In this document: positions 8,227 to 14,085 of the stretch, piece by piece
Position numbering within the stretch: position 1 is the stretch's first letter
How the letters are laid out: each line of letters opens with the position of its first letter
Source of the DNA: an uncultured Mucilaginibacter sp.
GTDB taxonomy: Bacteria; Bacteroidota; Bacteroidia; Sphingobacteriales; Sphingobacteriaceae
Direction: 5' to 3'
NCBI RefSeq assembly: GCF_946481715.1
Contig: NZ_CAMLOV010000147.1
Coordinates: forward strand, 1-14,085
DNA: 14,085 nt
Position numbers and translations under genes: made by a program
The notes under the pieces: model-generated
Database searches by the model: none
The model's input: the letters and a program-made list of their open reading frames with translations, nothing else
What the model was told of the DNA's origin: nothing

Positions 8227-8268
8227 ATCTCACATTTCATATCTCACATCTCATATCTCACATCTCAT
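8227..8268. repeat. Six-unit heptad tandem repeat (three 14-base units)
   Basis: Three consecutive 14-base units run 8227-8240, 8241-8254 and 8255-8268. They read ATCTCACATTTCAT once and ATCTCACATCTCAT twice. Each unit is itself two related heptads, ATCTCAC and ATCTCAT. The repeat lies in the middle of the divergent spacer between the acetyltransferase and isomerase genes, about 100 bases upstream of the latter. Nothing else is clear in that spacer (8100-8371) apart from an AT-rich stretch at 8296-8371. Confidence 0.85.
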
Positions 8269-8371
8269 GTCATAAGCTAAAACCACATTGCGTTAAAAAG
8301 ACACAATAATATTTTTTTATTCCATTTTATTGATTTAGATTGCCTTACCAAGTAAAATAAACTAAATTATA

Positions 8372-9301
8372 ATGAATAATAACAGGCGTAATTTCTTAAA
8401 AACGGCCGGTACACTGGCCATTGGCGGCATGGCTTTATCAGGCAAAGCGGCTTCACTTTTAAACTTCAAAGGCAAGCATGCGGTTGGCATACAGCTGTTT
8501 ACATTTTTTAATGTAATGGATGCCGACGTAAAGGGCACTTTAACCAAAGTTTCGGCAGCCGGATATAAAGAGATAGAATCGGCGTTCAGTAAAAAGGGCG
8601 GCTACTATGGGCTAAAAGTAAAGGAATTTAAAGCAGTGGCGAATGGCGAGGGCCTTTCATGGAAATCGCATCATGTGTTAGGTGCGCCGTTTAAACTACC
8701 CGCAGGTGCTAAAATGCCCGCCGGGGCGGATGGGAAACCCATAGTTATACCGCCAATGGCTAACCTGCGCGATAATATGCAGCAACTTGTTGATGAAGCT
8801 GCCGAGGGTGGCGTAAAATACCTGGTATGCGCCAGTACGCCTATAGATACATTGGACGAGATAAAATTATCTATCGAAACAATAAACAAAACTGCTGAGC
8901 TTGCAAGGAAAGCAGGTTTGCAGTTTTGTTACCATAACCACGATGCGGAGTTCCGTGCAGTGGAAGGTAAAATACCGTACGACCTGTTTTTGGCAGAAAC
9001 CGACCCTAAAAACGTAAAGTTTGAGCTGGACCTGGCCTGGGCCATTAAAGGCGGTAAAAACCCGGTAGAAATGTTTAAACAAAACCCCGGGCGTTTCCCC
9101 CTGTGGCATGTGAAGGACCTTGATGCTGCAAGGGTAGAAATTTTACCGGTGGGCAGTGGTACTATCGACTTTAAGCCAATCTTCGCGGCTGCAAAATCAT
9201 CAGGTATGGAGCATTTTTTTGTAGAGCATGATATGCCTAAAGACCCCTTCGCAAGCATGGTGAGCAGTATTGGCTATATTGATAAAAACCTGCTCGGGTA
9301 G
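8372..9301 (+). CDS. Tat-signal sugar phosphate isomerase/epimerase-like TIM-barrel protein
   Basis: 309 residues of the AP-endonuclease-2-like TIM-barrel group (COG1082 type), which includes sugar isomerases, epimerases and inosose dehydratase. The N-terminus has a twin-arginine motif, RRNFLK (5-10), and a hydrophobic stretch to about 28, so export to the periplasm by Tat is predicted. Barrel landmarks are VGIQLF (38-43), HNHDAEF (188-194), FELDLAW (217-223), LWHVKD (244-249), GSGTIDF (261-267) and EHD (285-287). By analogy with the family, D220, H246 and E285 are likely metal ligands. H188 or H190 would take the place usually held by a glutamate after the relevant strand, as in IolE-like members. 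Substrate is unknown. The gene stands alone on its strand; the next genes point towards it. Confidence 0.9.
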   Translation: MNNNRRNFLKTAGTLAIGGMALSGKAASLLNFKGKHAVGIQLFTFFNVMDADVKGTLTKVSAAGYKEIESAFSKKGGYYGLKVKEFKAVANGEGLSWKSHHVLGAPFKLPAGAKMPAGADGKPIVIPPMANLRDNMQQLVDEAAEGGVKYLVCASTPIDTLDEIKLSIETINKTAELARKAGLQFCYHNHDAEFRAVEGKIPYDLFLAETDPKNVKFELDLAWAIKGGKNPVEMFKQNPGRFPLWHVKDLDAARVEILPVGSGTIDFKPIFAAAKSSGMEHFFVEHDMPKDPFASMVSSIGYIDKNLLG

Positions 9302-9345
9302 TAGTGGCCTCAACCTGCGTTCTCCCCAGGTAAGGCAATGTAGAA

Positions 9346-9418
9346 ATAATTAGCCTTATTGTAAATACGCCTGCACAAATTCATCGGTGCTAATGGCGCT
9401 TACAATAAGGCTTATTAT
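9346..9418 (+). terminator. Long inverted repeat over the convergent 3' end, possible terminator of the isomerase gene
   Basis: ATAATTAGCCTTATTGTAA (9346-9364) and TTACAATAAGGCTTATTAT (9400-9418) pair at 18 of 19 positions, including 13 pairs without a break, around a 35-base loop. On the plus strand the stem is followed by ATTTTTGG, a short T-run that fits a terminator for the isomerase transcript. Most of the structure is also the last 21 codons of the convergent 89-residue gene, so the repeat is partly coding. The loop is longer than in usual intrinsic terminators. Confidence 0.45.
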
Positions 9419-9625
9419 ATTTTTGGCGGGAGACTGCCCATCTACCGAACCGGCATGTTCCTCCAACTCATCCAGGTAGGCAACCGCCGTTTCTTCGTTT
9501 TCGAACAGTAAAATAACATCGCCGTTCACTTCGGTATCCGTTCCGCTTAGCGGATGGGGGATGCCGTACTTTTCAATAATTCCCCGGGAAAAGCCCGGTT
9601 GTGCGGGTATGCTTATCTTCAACAT
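9356..9625 (-). CDS. Hypothetical protein, 89 residues
   Basis: I do not recognise a family. It is a small, acidic, probably soluble protein with no signal peptide or membrane segment. It begins MLKISIPAQPGF, has a predicted strand-helix stretch DVILLFENEETAVAYLDELE (about 36-55), and ends SAISTDEFVQAYLQ. The start codon lies 4 bases after the stop of the DUF4251 gene upstream, so the two are probably translated from one message. No Shine-Dalgarno is present; the leader is A-rich. The last third of the gene carries one arm of a 19-base inverted repeat and the other arm spans the stop codon. Coding status is supported by the tight spacing and intact frame, but only homologues would confirm it. 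Confidence 0.7.
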   Translation of the reverse strand: MLKISIPAQPGFSRGIIEKYGIPHPLSGTDTEVNGDVILLFENEETAVAYLDELEEHAGSVDGQSPAKNIISLIVSAISTDEFVQAYLQ

Positions 9626-9629
9626 CGTT

Positions 9630-10145
9630 TTATATTTTTGCCTTAGGCACCTCTTTAATATATCCGCTAAAGCGTATCATTTGCCTGTTGTTACTTTGTA
9701 CAGATAAACTGGCATACCCGGTAGATGATACATTTAATATTATTTGCTGGGTGTTTTTGGTGTCCTTCGGTTTAATGTAAACTATATAACTGCCATCTGT
9801 TTTTTCCTGAAGGTTATAATCAAACTTTGTAGACGTAAATTTAATGCCCGCATCCGATGGGTTGTTATACCCTGCATTAAAGTACACTACACCAAAGTAA
9901 GGCAGGTAAGATTCAATGGTATCCTGGCCAATCTTTACATCGTAGTCGCTGTTTAGGTACTGCTGGGTGCCGGCCATAGGGTACATAAACTCGGCTTTAA
10001 ACAGGTAGTTTTTCGATTGCATAAGTTGTTTCACCGCTGCAATTTTTTCGGCTTGTTTTTCGGCCTTTTTGTTTTGTGCCAGGCCCTGCTGCATGGCCGA
10101 AACCACTATGGTTAAGGCAAAGAATATTTTGATTAAAGTTTTCAT
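9630..10145 (-). CDS. Secreted DUF4251 family protein
   Basis: 171 residues from the chosen start, MKTLIKIFFALTIVVSAM. This gives a standard Sec signal peptide (about 1-24, cleavage near GLAQ-N). An in-frame start 28 codons upstream (10229) would put extra sequence before the signal peptide and is unlikely. A lysine-rich segment follows (about 25-45). The DUF4251 core has FKAEFMYP near 50, DYDVKIGQDTIESYLPYFG near 67-85, and beta-rich sequence to the end. DUF4251 proteins are small periplasmic or surface-facing beta proteins of unknown role, common in Bacteroidota. No lipobox cysteine is present, so it should be soluble or loosely associated. It is the first gene of a likely two-gene unit with the 89-residue protein. 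Confidence 0.88.
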   Translation of the reverse strand: MKTLIKIFFALTIVVSAMQQGLAQNKKAEKQAEKIAAVKQLMQSKNYLFKAEFMYPMAGTQQYLNSDYDVKIGQDTIESYLPYFGVVYFNAGYNNPSDAGIKFTSTKFDYNLQEKTDGSYIVYIKPKDTKNTQQIILNVSSTGYASLSVQSNNRQMIRFSGYIKEVPKAKI

Positions 10146-10386
10146 CTTTTTTGTAGCATTAAGGTATAAATGTAACGCTTGTTTGCTGTAGAACAGTATA
10201 GTTATCAATAAGTTTAAATGCAACCGCATTGCATATTGGTTTAGACGTTTTTGGCGCTGTTGGGTTTAACCCCACCGGGCCATACATCTTTAGTTTGATC
10301 ACTCTTCTCATAGCTTTTTCTTTTTTACAGGTAGGATGCAAGGGCACTACCGATTCCATAAACGGAACGAGAATAAATTTTAAGGC
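10146..10386. other. Gene-free leader region upstream of the DUF4251 gene
   Basis: With the htpG terminator and the 3' spacer up to 10485, this makes a 340-base stretch without a convincing gene. On the minus strand, TACATTTA lies about 30 bases before the DUF4251 start and partly resembles the Bacteroidota -7 box, but there is no matching -33 element at the right distance. A 6-base inverted repeat, ATGCAA-N5-TTGCAT, lies at 10218-10234; repeats of this size are expected by chance. Short open frames on both strands lack a credible start signal or family resemblance. Confidence 0.5.
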
Positions 10387-10419
10387 AATAAAAAAGCCGT
10401 CCTTTTTGGGGACGGCTTT
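10387..10419 (-). terminator. Intrinsic terminator of htpG
   Basis: AAAGCCGTCC (10393-10402) pairs perfectly with GGACGGCTTT (10410-10419) around a seven-base loop. Read on the minus strand, the stem runs into TTTTTT (complement of 10390-10395) and then ATT, the classical layout of a Rho-independent terminator. It lies about 67 bases after the htpG stop codon. The DUF4251 gene starts 240 bases further on in the same direction, so this separates the two transcripts. Confidence 0.92.
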
Positions 10420-10485
10420 GATGATGTTCTAAATCCGAAATCGAAAACGGCGAAGCCCTCAACGAAGTTCATCCGAATTCCGAAA

Positions 10486-12369
10486 TTATATGAGGCTTAC
10501 GCTCCTGTTCACAAACTCAGTAAGCTCTGCGCCGGTTAATAAACCTTGCGAAAGCAGTGCCAGGTCAAATGCTTGTTTGGCTAATTGTGCCTGCACATCG
10601 GTGTTCTCGTCGGCCAGTATCTTGCTGATCAGCTTGTGGTTGCCGTTTACAATAACGTTGTAATTATCGGGCATGCTACCGTAAAAGCTCATGCCGCCAC
10701 CCATGGATGCCATATCTTTCATACGGCGCATAAACTCGTCCATCGTAACGGTAACCGGCAATTCATCCGGGCTAAGGCTTTCCAGCTTTACTTTGTAAGC
10801 AGGTTTGTTTATGGCCTTGTCAAAAATCTCCTTTATTTTGGTTGTTTGCTCTTCGGTCAATACCGATTCGGGGTTCTCATCTTTCTTTATCAGTTTATCA
10901 GCAACATCAGCATCTACACGCTTTAGTTGTGTTTTCTCTAATTTCTGCTCTAATTGGCTAATAAAGTGCGTATCTATCGGCGAGTTCATCACCATCACAT
11001 CGTAACCCTTTTTAGTGGCCGACTGGATGAACGAATCCTGCTTATCCGGATCGTTGGTGTAAATGTACACTAGCTGGCCGTCTTTGTCGGTTTGAGTAGC
11101 TTCAACTTTATCCTTGTACTCGGCAAGGGTGAAATTCTCCTTTTTGGTGTTGCTCACCAAAACGTAGTCTTTCGCCTTATCGTAAAATTTATCTTCGCTT
11201 ATCATCCCGTATTTCACAAACAGCCCAATGTCGCCCCATTTCTCTTCGAAGCCTTTACGGTCGGCTTTAAACAGGTCTGATAATTTATCGGCTACTTTCT
11301 TGGTGATGTAGGTGTTTATCTTTTTAACGTTGCTATCAGCCTGCAGGAAACTACGCGATACGTTCAGCGGGATATCCGGCGAATCGATAACGCCATGCAA
11401 TAGCATCAAGAATTCAGGTACAATGTCTTTTACCTCGTCGGTAATAAATACCTGGCGGCTAAATAATTTGATCTTGTTTTTAGTGATCTCGAAATCGTTC
11501 TTCAGCTTAGGGAAGTACAGTACACCGGTAAGGTTAAAAGGGTAATCCACATTCAGGTGGATCCAGAATAAGGGGTCTTCGCTGTACGGGTAAAGCTCTT
11601 TGTAGAATTTAAGGTAATCTTCGTCCTTCAGTTCGGTGGGCGATTTTGTCCAGATAGGGGTGGTATCGTTGATGATGTTATCTACCTCAACCGATTTGTA
11701 TTTCGGTTTGCCTTCTTCGTCTTCACCGTCTTCTTCTTCCTGTGTAGTAGTGCCAAATTTGATTGGTACCGGCAAAAATTTGGCGTATTTATCAAGGATG
11801 CCCTGCAATTTATGCTTATCCAAAAACTCTTCGCTTTCGGCGTTGATGTGCAGGGTAATTTCAGTACCGCGTTCTTCCAGGCTGCCTTCGCTTATTTCAA
11901 ACTCGGTGCTGCCGTCGCAGGTCCAGCGGGCGGGTTCGGCGCCTTCCTGGTAGCTAAGAGTTTCAATATCCACGCGGTCGGCCACCATAAATGCCGAGTA
12001 AAAACCAAGCCCGAAACGGCCGATGATCTCGTTGGCATCTTTAGCCTCTCTAAATTTCTCCACAAACTCGGTAGCGCCCGAGAAAGCTATCTGGTTAATG
12101 TATTTTTTTATTTCTTCGGCCGTCATCCCCAAACCGTTATCAGATATGGTGATGGTCTTTTTGTCTGCATCAAAAGCTACTTCCAAAGGCAGGTCGCCCA
12201 GTTCGCCGGTGTACTGCCCTAATGACGCTAAACGCTTAATTTTTTGCGTAGCATCCACGGCGTTAGAAACCAGCTCGCGCAGAAATATCTCGTTATCAGA
12301 GTATAAAAACTTTTTAATGATAGGGAAAATGTTTTCGGTGTGTATCGAAATAGATCCTTTTTCTTGCAT
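10486..12369 (-). CDS. htpG: Molecular chaperone HtpG (bacterial Hsp90)
   Basis: 627 residues, close to the 624 of the E. coli protein. HtpG is a cytoplasmic homodimeric ATPase that remodels client proteins, especially under heat stress. The GHKL nucleotide-binding domain shows E32 and N36 in FLRELVSNAVDA (29-40), D77 and G79/G81 in SDNGLGMT (76-83), the lid-side GRFGLGFYSAFMVAD (117-131), and GTEITLH (168-174). The middle domain contains LNVSRSFLQAD (335-345), with R339 in the position of the conserved ATP-contacting arginine. The C-terminal dimerisation domain runs to SVSLI, with no MEEVD tail, as expected in bacteria. An acidic stretch, EEEDGEDEEGK (211-221), sits between the N-terminal and middle domains, resembling a short charged linker. 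The gene appears monocistronic, with its own terminator and a palindrome upstream. Confidence 0.98.
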   Translation of the reverse strand: MQEKGSISIHTENIFPIIKKFLYSDNEIFLRELVSNAVDATQKIKRLASLGQYTGELGDLPLEVAFDADKKTITISDNGLGMTAEEIKKYINQIAFSGATEFVEKFREAKDANEIIGRFGLGFYSAFMVADRVDIETLSYQEGAEPARWTCDGSTEFEISEGSLEERGTEITLHINAESEEFLDKHKLQGILDKYAKFLPVPIKFGTTTQEEEDGEDEEGKPKYKSVEVDNIINDTTPIWTKSPTELKDEDYLKFYKELYPYSEDPLFWIHLNVDYPFNLTGVLYFPKLKNDFEITKNKIKLFSRQVFITDEVKDIVPEFLMLLHGVIDSPDIPLNVSRSFLQADSNVKKINTYITKKVADKLSDLFKADRKGFEEKWGDIGLFVKYGMISEDKFYDKAKDYVLVSNTKKENFTLAEYKDKVEATQTDKDGQLVYIYTNDPDKQDSFIQSATKKGYDVMVMNSPIDTHFISQLEQKLEKTQLKRVDADVADKLIKKDENPESVLTEEQTTKIKEIFDKAINKPAYKVKLESLSPDELPVTVTMDEFMRRMKDMASMGGGMSFYGSMPDNYNVIVNGNHKLISKILADENTDVQAQLAKQAFDLALLSQGLLTGAELTEFVNRSVSLI

Positions 12370-12388
12370 TGTTTTATGGTTTTAGAAT

Positions 12389-12419
12389 TATCGTATAGTT
12401 TACGATAGGGGATTAACAA
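12389..12419 (-). promoter_or_regulatory. Candidate htpG promoter with overlapping palindrome
   Basis: A perfect 7-base inverted repeat TATCGTA-N5-TACGATA (12389-12407) ends 19 bases before the htpG start codon. On the minus strand TTG (12417-12419) is followed after 19 bases by TATACGAT (12390-12397). This spacing fits Bacteroidota promoters, although the -7 match to TAnnTTTG is only partial. The palindrome would lie over the -7 region, as an operator might. It is not a CIRCE element, so HrcA is not implicated. A repeat of this size can also arise by chance about once in a window of this length. Confidence 0.35.
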
Positions 12420-12761
12420 GGGCCGTTCCAAAGTAGGCGAGAGTGACGAATTGGCAGAGGGATGTAGATGTGCAGATTGTGGATTTAAGATATGAAGATG
12501 GTTAACCACCTCGTTATTATAAGACACGAAGCAATTTTTACGCATGGCGAGCGGCTTTGCATGGTGGCTTTAAGGCCCTACCAGAAAAGGGATAGGCATA
12601 TAAGGAGATTGTTATGTCGGGTAAGAGCGAATTATTTGCGCCATTACTCATTAGCCCAATTATTATGGATGTTAATATTTGTACATTAGCATAATAATAC
12701 AGCCGTTAAATCATTGTTTCCCCATACAATGCTCTTTGCGTTTTTACCTAAAACCAGTTTC
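12420..12761. other. Gene-poor divergent spacer between htpG and the DUF5995-like gene
   Basis: This stretch holds no full-length gene, tRNA or strong terminator. It contains a GATGTAGATGTGCAGAT segment (12461-12477) that resembles degenerate spacer repeats, a possible 26-codon frame with a Shine-Dalgarno-like sequence (12614-12694), and AATATTTG (12674-12681), a one-mismatch match to the Bacteroidota -7 box without a partner -33 element. The 65-codon open frame at 12492-12689 is basic and low in recognisable structure, and is not called. Confidence 0.5.
12614..12694 (+). CDS. Possible 26-residue small ORF
   Basis: ATG at 12614 opens a 26-codon frame ending in TAA at 12692. It encodes MSGKSELFAPLL at the N-terminus, followed by a mildly hydrophobic stretch ending in CTLA. 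AAGGAG (12602-12607) lies 6 bases before the ATG, at good Shine-Dalgarno distance, which none of the confident genes here has. It could be a leader peptide or small protein upstream of the DUF5995-like gene, or chance. There is no family resemblance. Confidence 0.2.
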   Translation: MSGKSELFAPLLISPIIMDVNICTLA

Positions 12762-13559
12762 ATGTATCAATCGCCGCAACTCGCTACAACACTCGATGAT
12801 GTTATATCAAGGTTAGAGGCTATAATAGCTTCATCAAAGCAAAGCAATAACCGCTTAGGGTACTTTGCAGCGTTATACCATAAGGTAACGGTAAAAGTAA
12901 AGGAAGGGATAGATGGCGGCCAGTTTTCGAACGGTGCAAGCCTCGCAAAACTCGATATTACCTTTGCTAACCGATATTTTGATGCTTTGGATAAGTGGAC
13001 AAGGGGCGAGCCGGTATCCAAATCCTGGCAGGTAGCGTTTGATAACGGTAAAAAATCTTCGGCGCTGGTTTTACAGCATCTTTTGTTAGGCATGAACGCC
13101 CACATTAATTTAGACCTTGGCATAGCCACCGTTGAAGTTGCTAATGGCGATATACGGAGCCTAAAGGCAGACTTCGATTATATCAACACCATTTTATCCT
13201 CGTTAACTTACGGTGTTATTAGCAAGCTAAATATTGTATCGCCAATGCTCTCATTGCTGGGGTTTAGTGGCACAAAGTCCAACTCGATGCTGATCCAGTT
13301 CAGCATGGGTAACGCGCGCGACGGGTCGTGGTGTTTTGCCGAAAACCTGTCGTTGAAAACCGATCCCACCGAATACGATGCATTTATAACCAGGCGAGAT
13401 GCTGAAATTGCCGAACTGGGCGAAAGCCTCACACAAAGCAGCGGCGTTTTAAAATTCGGCATTTTTTTAATTCACCTTTTCGAATGGAAAAATGTAAAAG
13501 CAATTATCGAGGTTTTAAGCGATTACAAGAAACCATTTAAAAAAGACATGATACCTTAA
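12762..13559 (+). CDS. DUF5995-like family protein
   Basis: 265 residues from the ATG at 12762 (MYQSPQLATTLDDV). An in-frame ATG at 12714 would add 16 residues, MFPHTML and on, which look like translated leader, so the internal start is preferred. No signal peptide is apparent with this start. Conserved-looking blocks are GYFAALYHKVT followed by a GIDGGQF segment, LDITFANRYFDAL, and LLLGMNAHINLDLGIA (107-122, with H114, N116 and D118), the strongest signature of the family as I recall it. The C-terminal part has hydrophobic helices around SPMLSLLGFSG and FGIFLIHLFEW. Function is unknown; the clustered His/Asn/Asp could be catalytic or bind metal, which is inference only. It is followed by a 116-base spacer with no clear terminator and then a membrane protein gene on the same strand. 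Confidence 0.82.
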   Translation: MYQSPQLATTLDDVISRLEAIIASSKQSNNRLGYFAALYHKVTVKVKEGIDGGQFSNGASLAKLDITFANRYFDALDKWTRGEPVSKSWQVAFDNGKKSSALVLQHLLLGMNAHINLDLGIATVEVANGDIRSLKADFDYINTILSSLTYGVISKLNIVSPMLSLLGFSGTKSNSMLIQFSMGNARDGSWCFAENLSLKTDPTEYDAFITRRDAEIAELGESLTQSSGVLKFGIFLIHLFEWKNVKAIIEVLSDYKKPFKKDMIP

Positions 13560-13675
13560 TTGTGCTGCGGTTGCCTGTTATCAAATCCCCTCCGCAAACG
13601 ATGGCTTCACACTGACTTAATATTCATGCACTTTTACTACTTTGGCCTTTTTAGATAATTGCTCCGCGCCGCACA

Positions 13676-14085
13676 ATGGATAATAAATTTAGGCTTACCG
13701 AATACAGAGCGCTTTTTTACCGCCTGTTTTTGGGCTACGTTTTCTATTTTATCGCCAGGGTATTGTTTTTTGCCTTCAATACCAACCTGCTTGCTGTCGA
13801 CGATTTTGGCACCTTGTTAAAGCTGTGCTACTACGGCATTGCCTTTGATACGGCAGCGCTGCTATACGTCAACATTCTGTTTATCCTGTTAAGTGTACTG
13901 CCGCTTGTTATCAACACCAGGCCCGGTTATCAAAAATCAATCAGTATTTTATACTTCGTTACCAACTTTTTGGCTTACAGCACCAGCTTTATCGATATTA
14001 TTTATTACCGGTTTAGCCAGGTACGATCTACCAGGGCGACGCTGGATGTAGTAGCCCAGGAAAGTAACAAGGAAGCGCTTGCCGC
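13676..14085 (+). CDS. LTA synthase/sulfatase-family membrane protein, N-terminal part (runs off the window)
   Basis: The open frame begins MDNKFRLTEYRALFYR and continues without a stop for 136 codons to the window edge. Hydrophobic segments lie at about 14-35, 49-79 and 88-109, followed by YYRFSQVRSTRATLDVV (110-126). This pattern matches the membrane domain that precedes the extracytoplasmic alkaline-phosphatase/sulfatase domain in Bacteroidota LTA-synthase-like (phosphoglycerol transferase, MdoB-type) proteins. Bacteroidota generally lack lipoteichoic acid, so members there are thought to modify other envelope lipids or glycans. The catalytic Thr and metal-binding residues would be beyond the window. 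There is no Shine-Dalgarno before the ATG. Confidence 0.8.
   Translation, partial: MDNKFRLTEYRALFYRLFLGYVFYFIARVLFFAFNTNLLAVDDFGTLLKLCYYGIAFDTAALLYVNILFILLSVLPLVINTRPGYQKSISILYFVTNFLAYSTSFIDIIYYRFSQVRSTRATLDVVAQESNKEALA

Noticed and set aside
8227..8268. CRISPR-like array
   Set aside because: Units are contiguous 14-mers with no spacers and no cas genes; it is a simple tandem repeat.
9331..9358. TAAGGC/GCCTTA hairpin as terminator of the isomerase gene
   Set aside because: Only 6 pairs with a 16-base loop and it competes with the much stronger 9346-9418 inverted repeat.
10146..10229. 28-residue N-terminal extension of the DUF4251 protein
   Set aside because: It would place sequence before a typical Sec signal peptide; the ATG at 10145 gives a normal precursor.
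10218..10234. ATGCAA-N5-TTGCAT palindrome upstream of the DUF4251 gene
   Set aside because: A 6-base inverted repeat with a given loop is expected several times by chance in a window this long.
10159..10359. 66-codon minus-strand frame upstream of the DUF4251 gene
   Set aside because: No recognisable domain, no start signal, and it lies where the DUF4251 promoter is expected.
10229..10432. 67-codon plus-strand frame with a lipobox-like LQVGC
   Set aside because: It begins with TTG, runs through the htpG terminator stem, has no ribosome site, and the cysteine context is probably accidental.
12023..12385. Long open frames on the plus strand opposite htpG, also at 11812-12222
   Set aside because: They mirror the codon structure of the confident htpG gene and have no independent support.
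12370..12420. CIRCE/HrcA operator before htpG
   Set aside because: The palindrome sequence and its 5-base spacer do not match the CIRCE consensus with its 9-base spacer.
12674..12681. AATATTTG as a -7 promoter box for the DUF5995-like gene
   Set aside because: One mismatch to the consensus and no TTG at the expected distance upstream; not enough to call.
12492..12689. 65-codon plus-strand frame upstream of the DUF5995-like gene
   Set aside because: Arg/His-rich product with no domain, no ribosome site, and random-looking composition.

Overview
The window looks like a chromosomal segment of a Bacteroidota bacterium, most likely a Sphingobacteriaceae member (Mucilaginibacter/Pedobacter type). 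The grounds are ~800-residue duplicated FtsX/MacB-like permeases in tandem, a DUF4251 protein, a DUF5995-like protein, a Bacteroidota-style LTA-synthase/sulfatase-family membrane protein, moderate GC, and start codons that mostly lack a Shine-Dalgarno sequence. The genus is inferred from general family knowledge, not from a search.

Layout. (1) 69-7505: three consecutive plus-strand paralogues of 791, 806 and about 801 residues, each a two-module ABC-type permease with no ATPase gene in view. The spacers between them are repeat-rich. Genes 1 and 3 each start 7-8 bases after the right arm of the same palindromic element. Gene 2 is preceded by AATCG repeats with A-tracts spaced by one helical turn. 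(2) 7548-8099, minus: a GNAT acetyltransferase convergent with permease 3, with a strong hairpin over its stop codon. (3) 8100-8371: a divergent spacer with a six-unit heptad repeat. (4) 8372-9301, plus: a Tat-signal sugar isomerase/epimerase-like TIM-barrel protein. (5) 9356-10145, minus: a likely two-gene unit, a secreted DUF4251 protein followed 4 bases later by an 89-residue protein of unknown function. A long inverted repeat covers the end of the latter. (6) 10486-12369, minus: htpG (Hsp90), with a clear intrinsic terminator downstream and a small palindrome over a possible promoter upstream. (7) 12762-13559, plus: a DUF5995-like cytoplasmic protein. (8) 13676 to the window edge, plus: the membrane N-terminus of an LTA-synthase/sulfatase-family protein, cut by the window end.

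No phage, integrase, transposase, CRISPR, tRNA or rRNA is visible, and no obviously new multi-gene system. Apart from the permease cluster and the DUF4251/89-aa pair, the genes look like unrelated neighbours. The most distinctive material is non-coding: several spacers carry their own repeat or palindromic structure. The parts most worth a second look are the palindromic element placed against permease start codons, the phased A-tracts, the 19-bp inverted repeat at 9346-9418, and the palindrome upstream of htpG.
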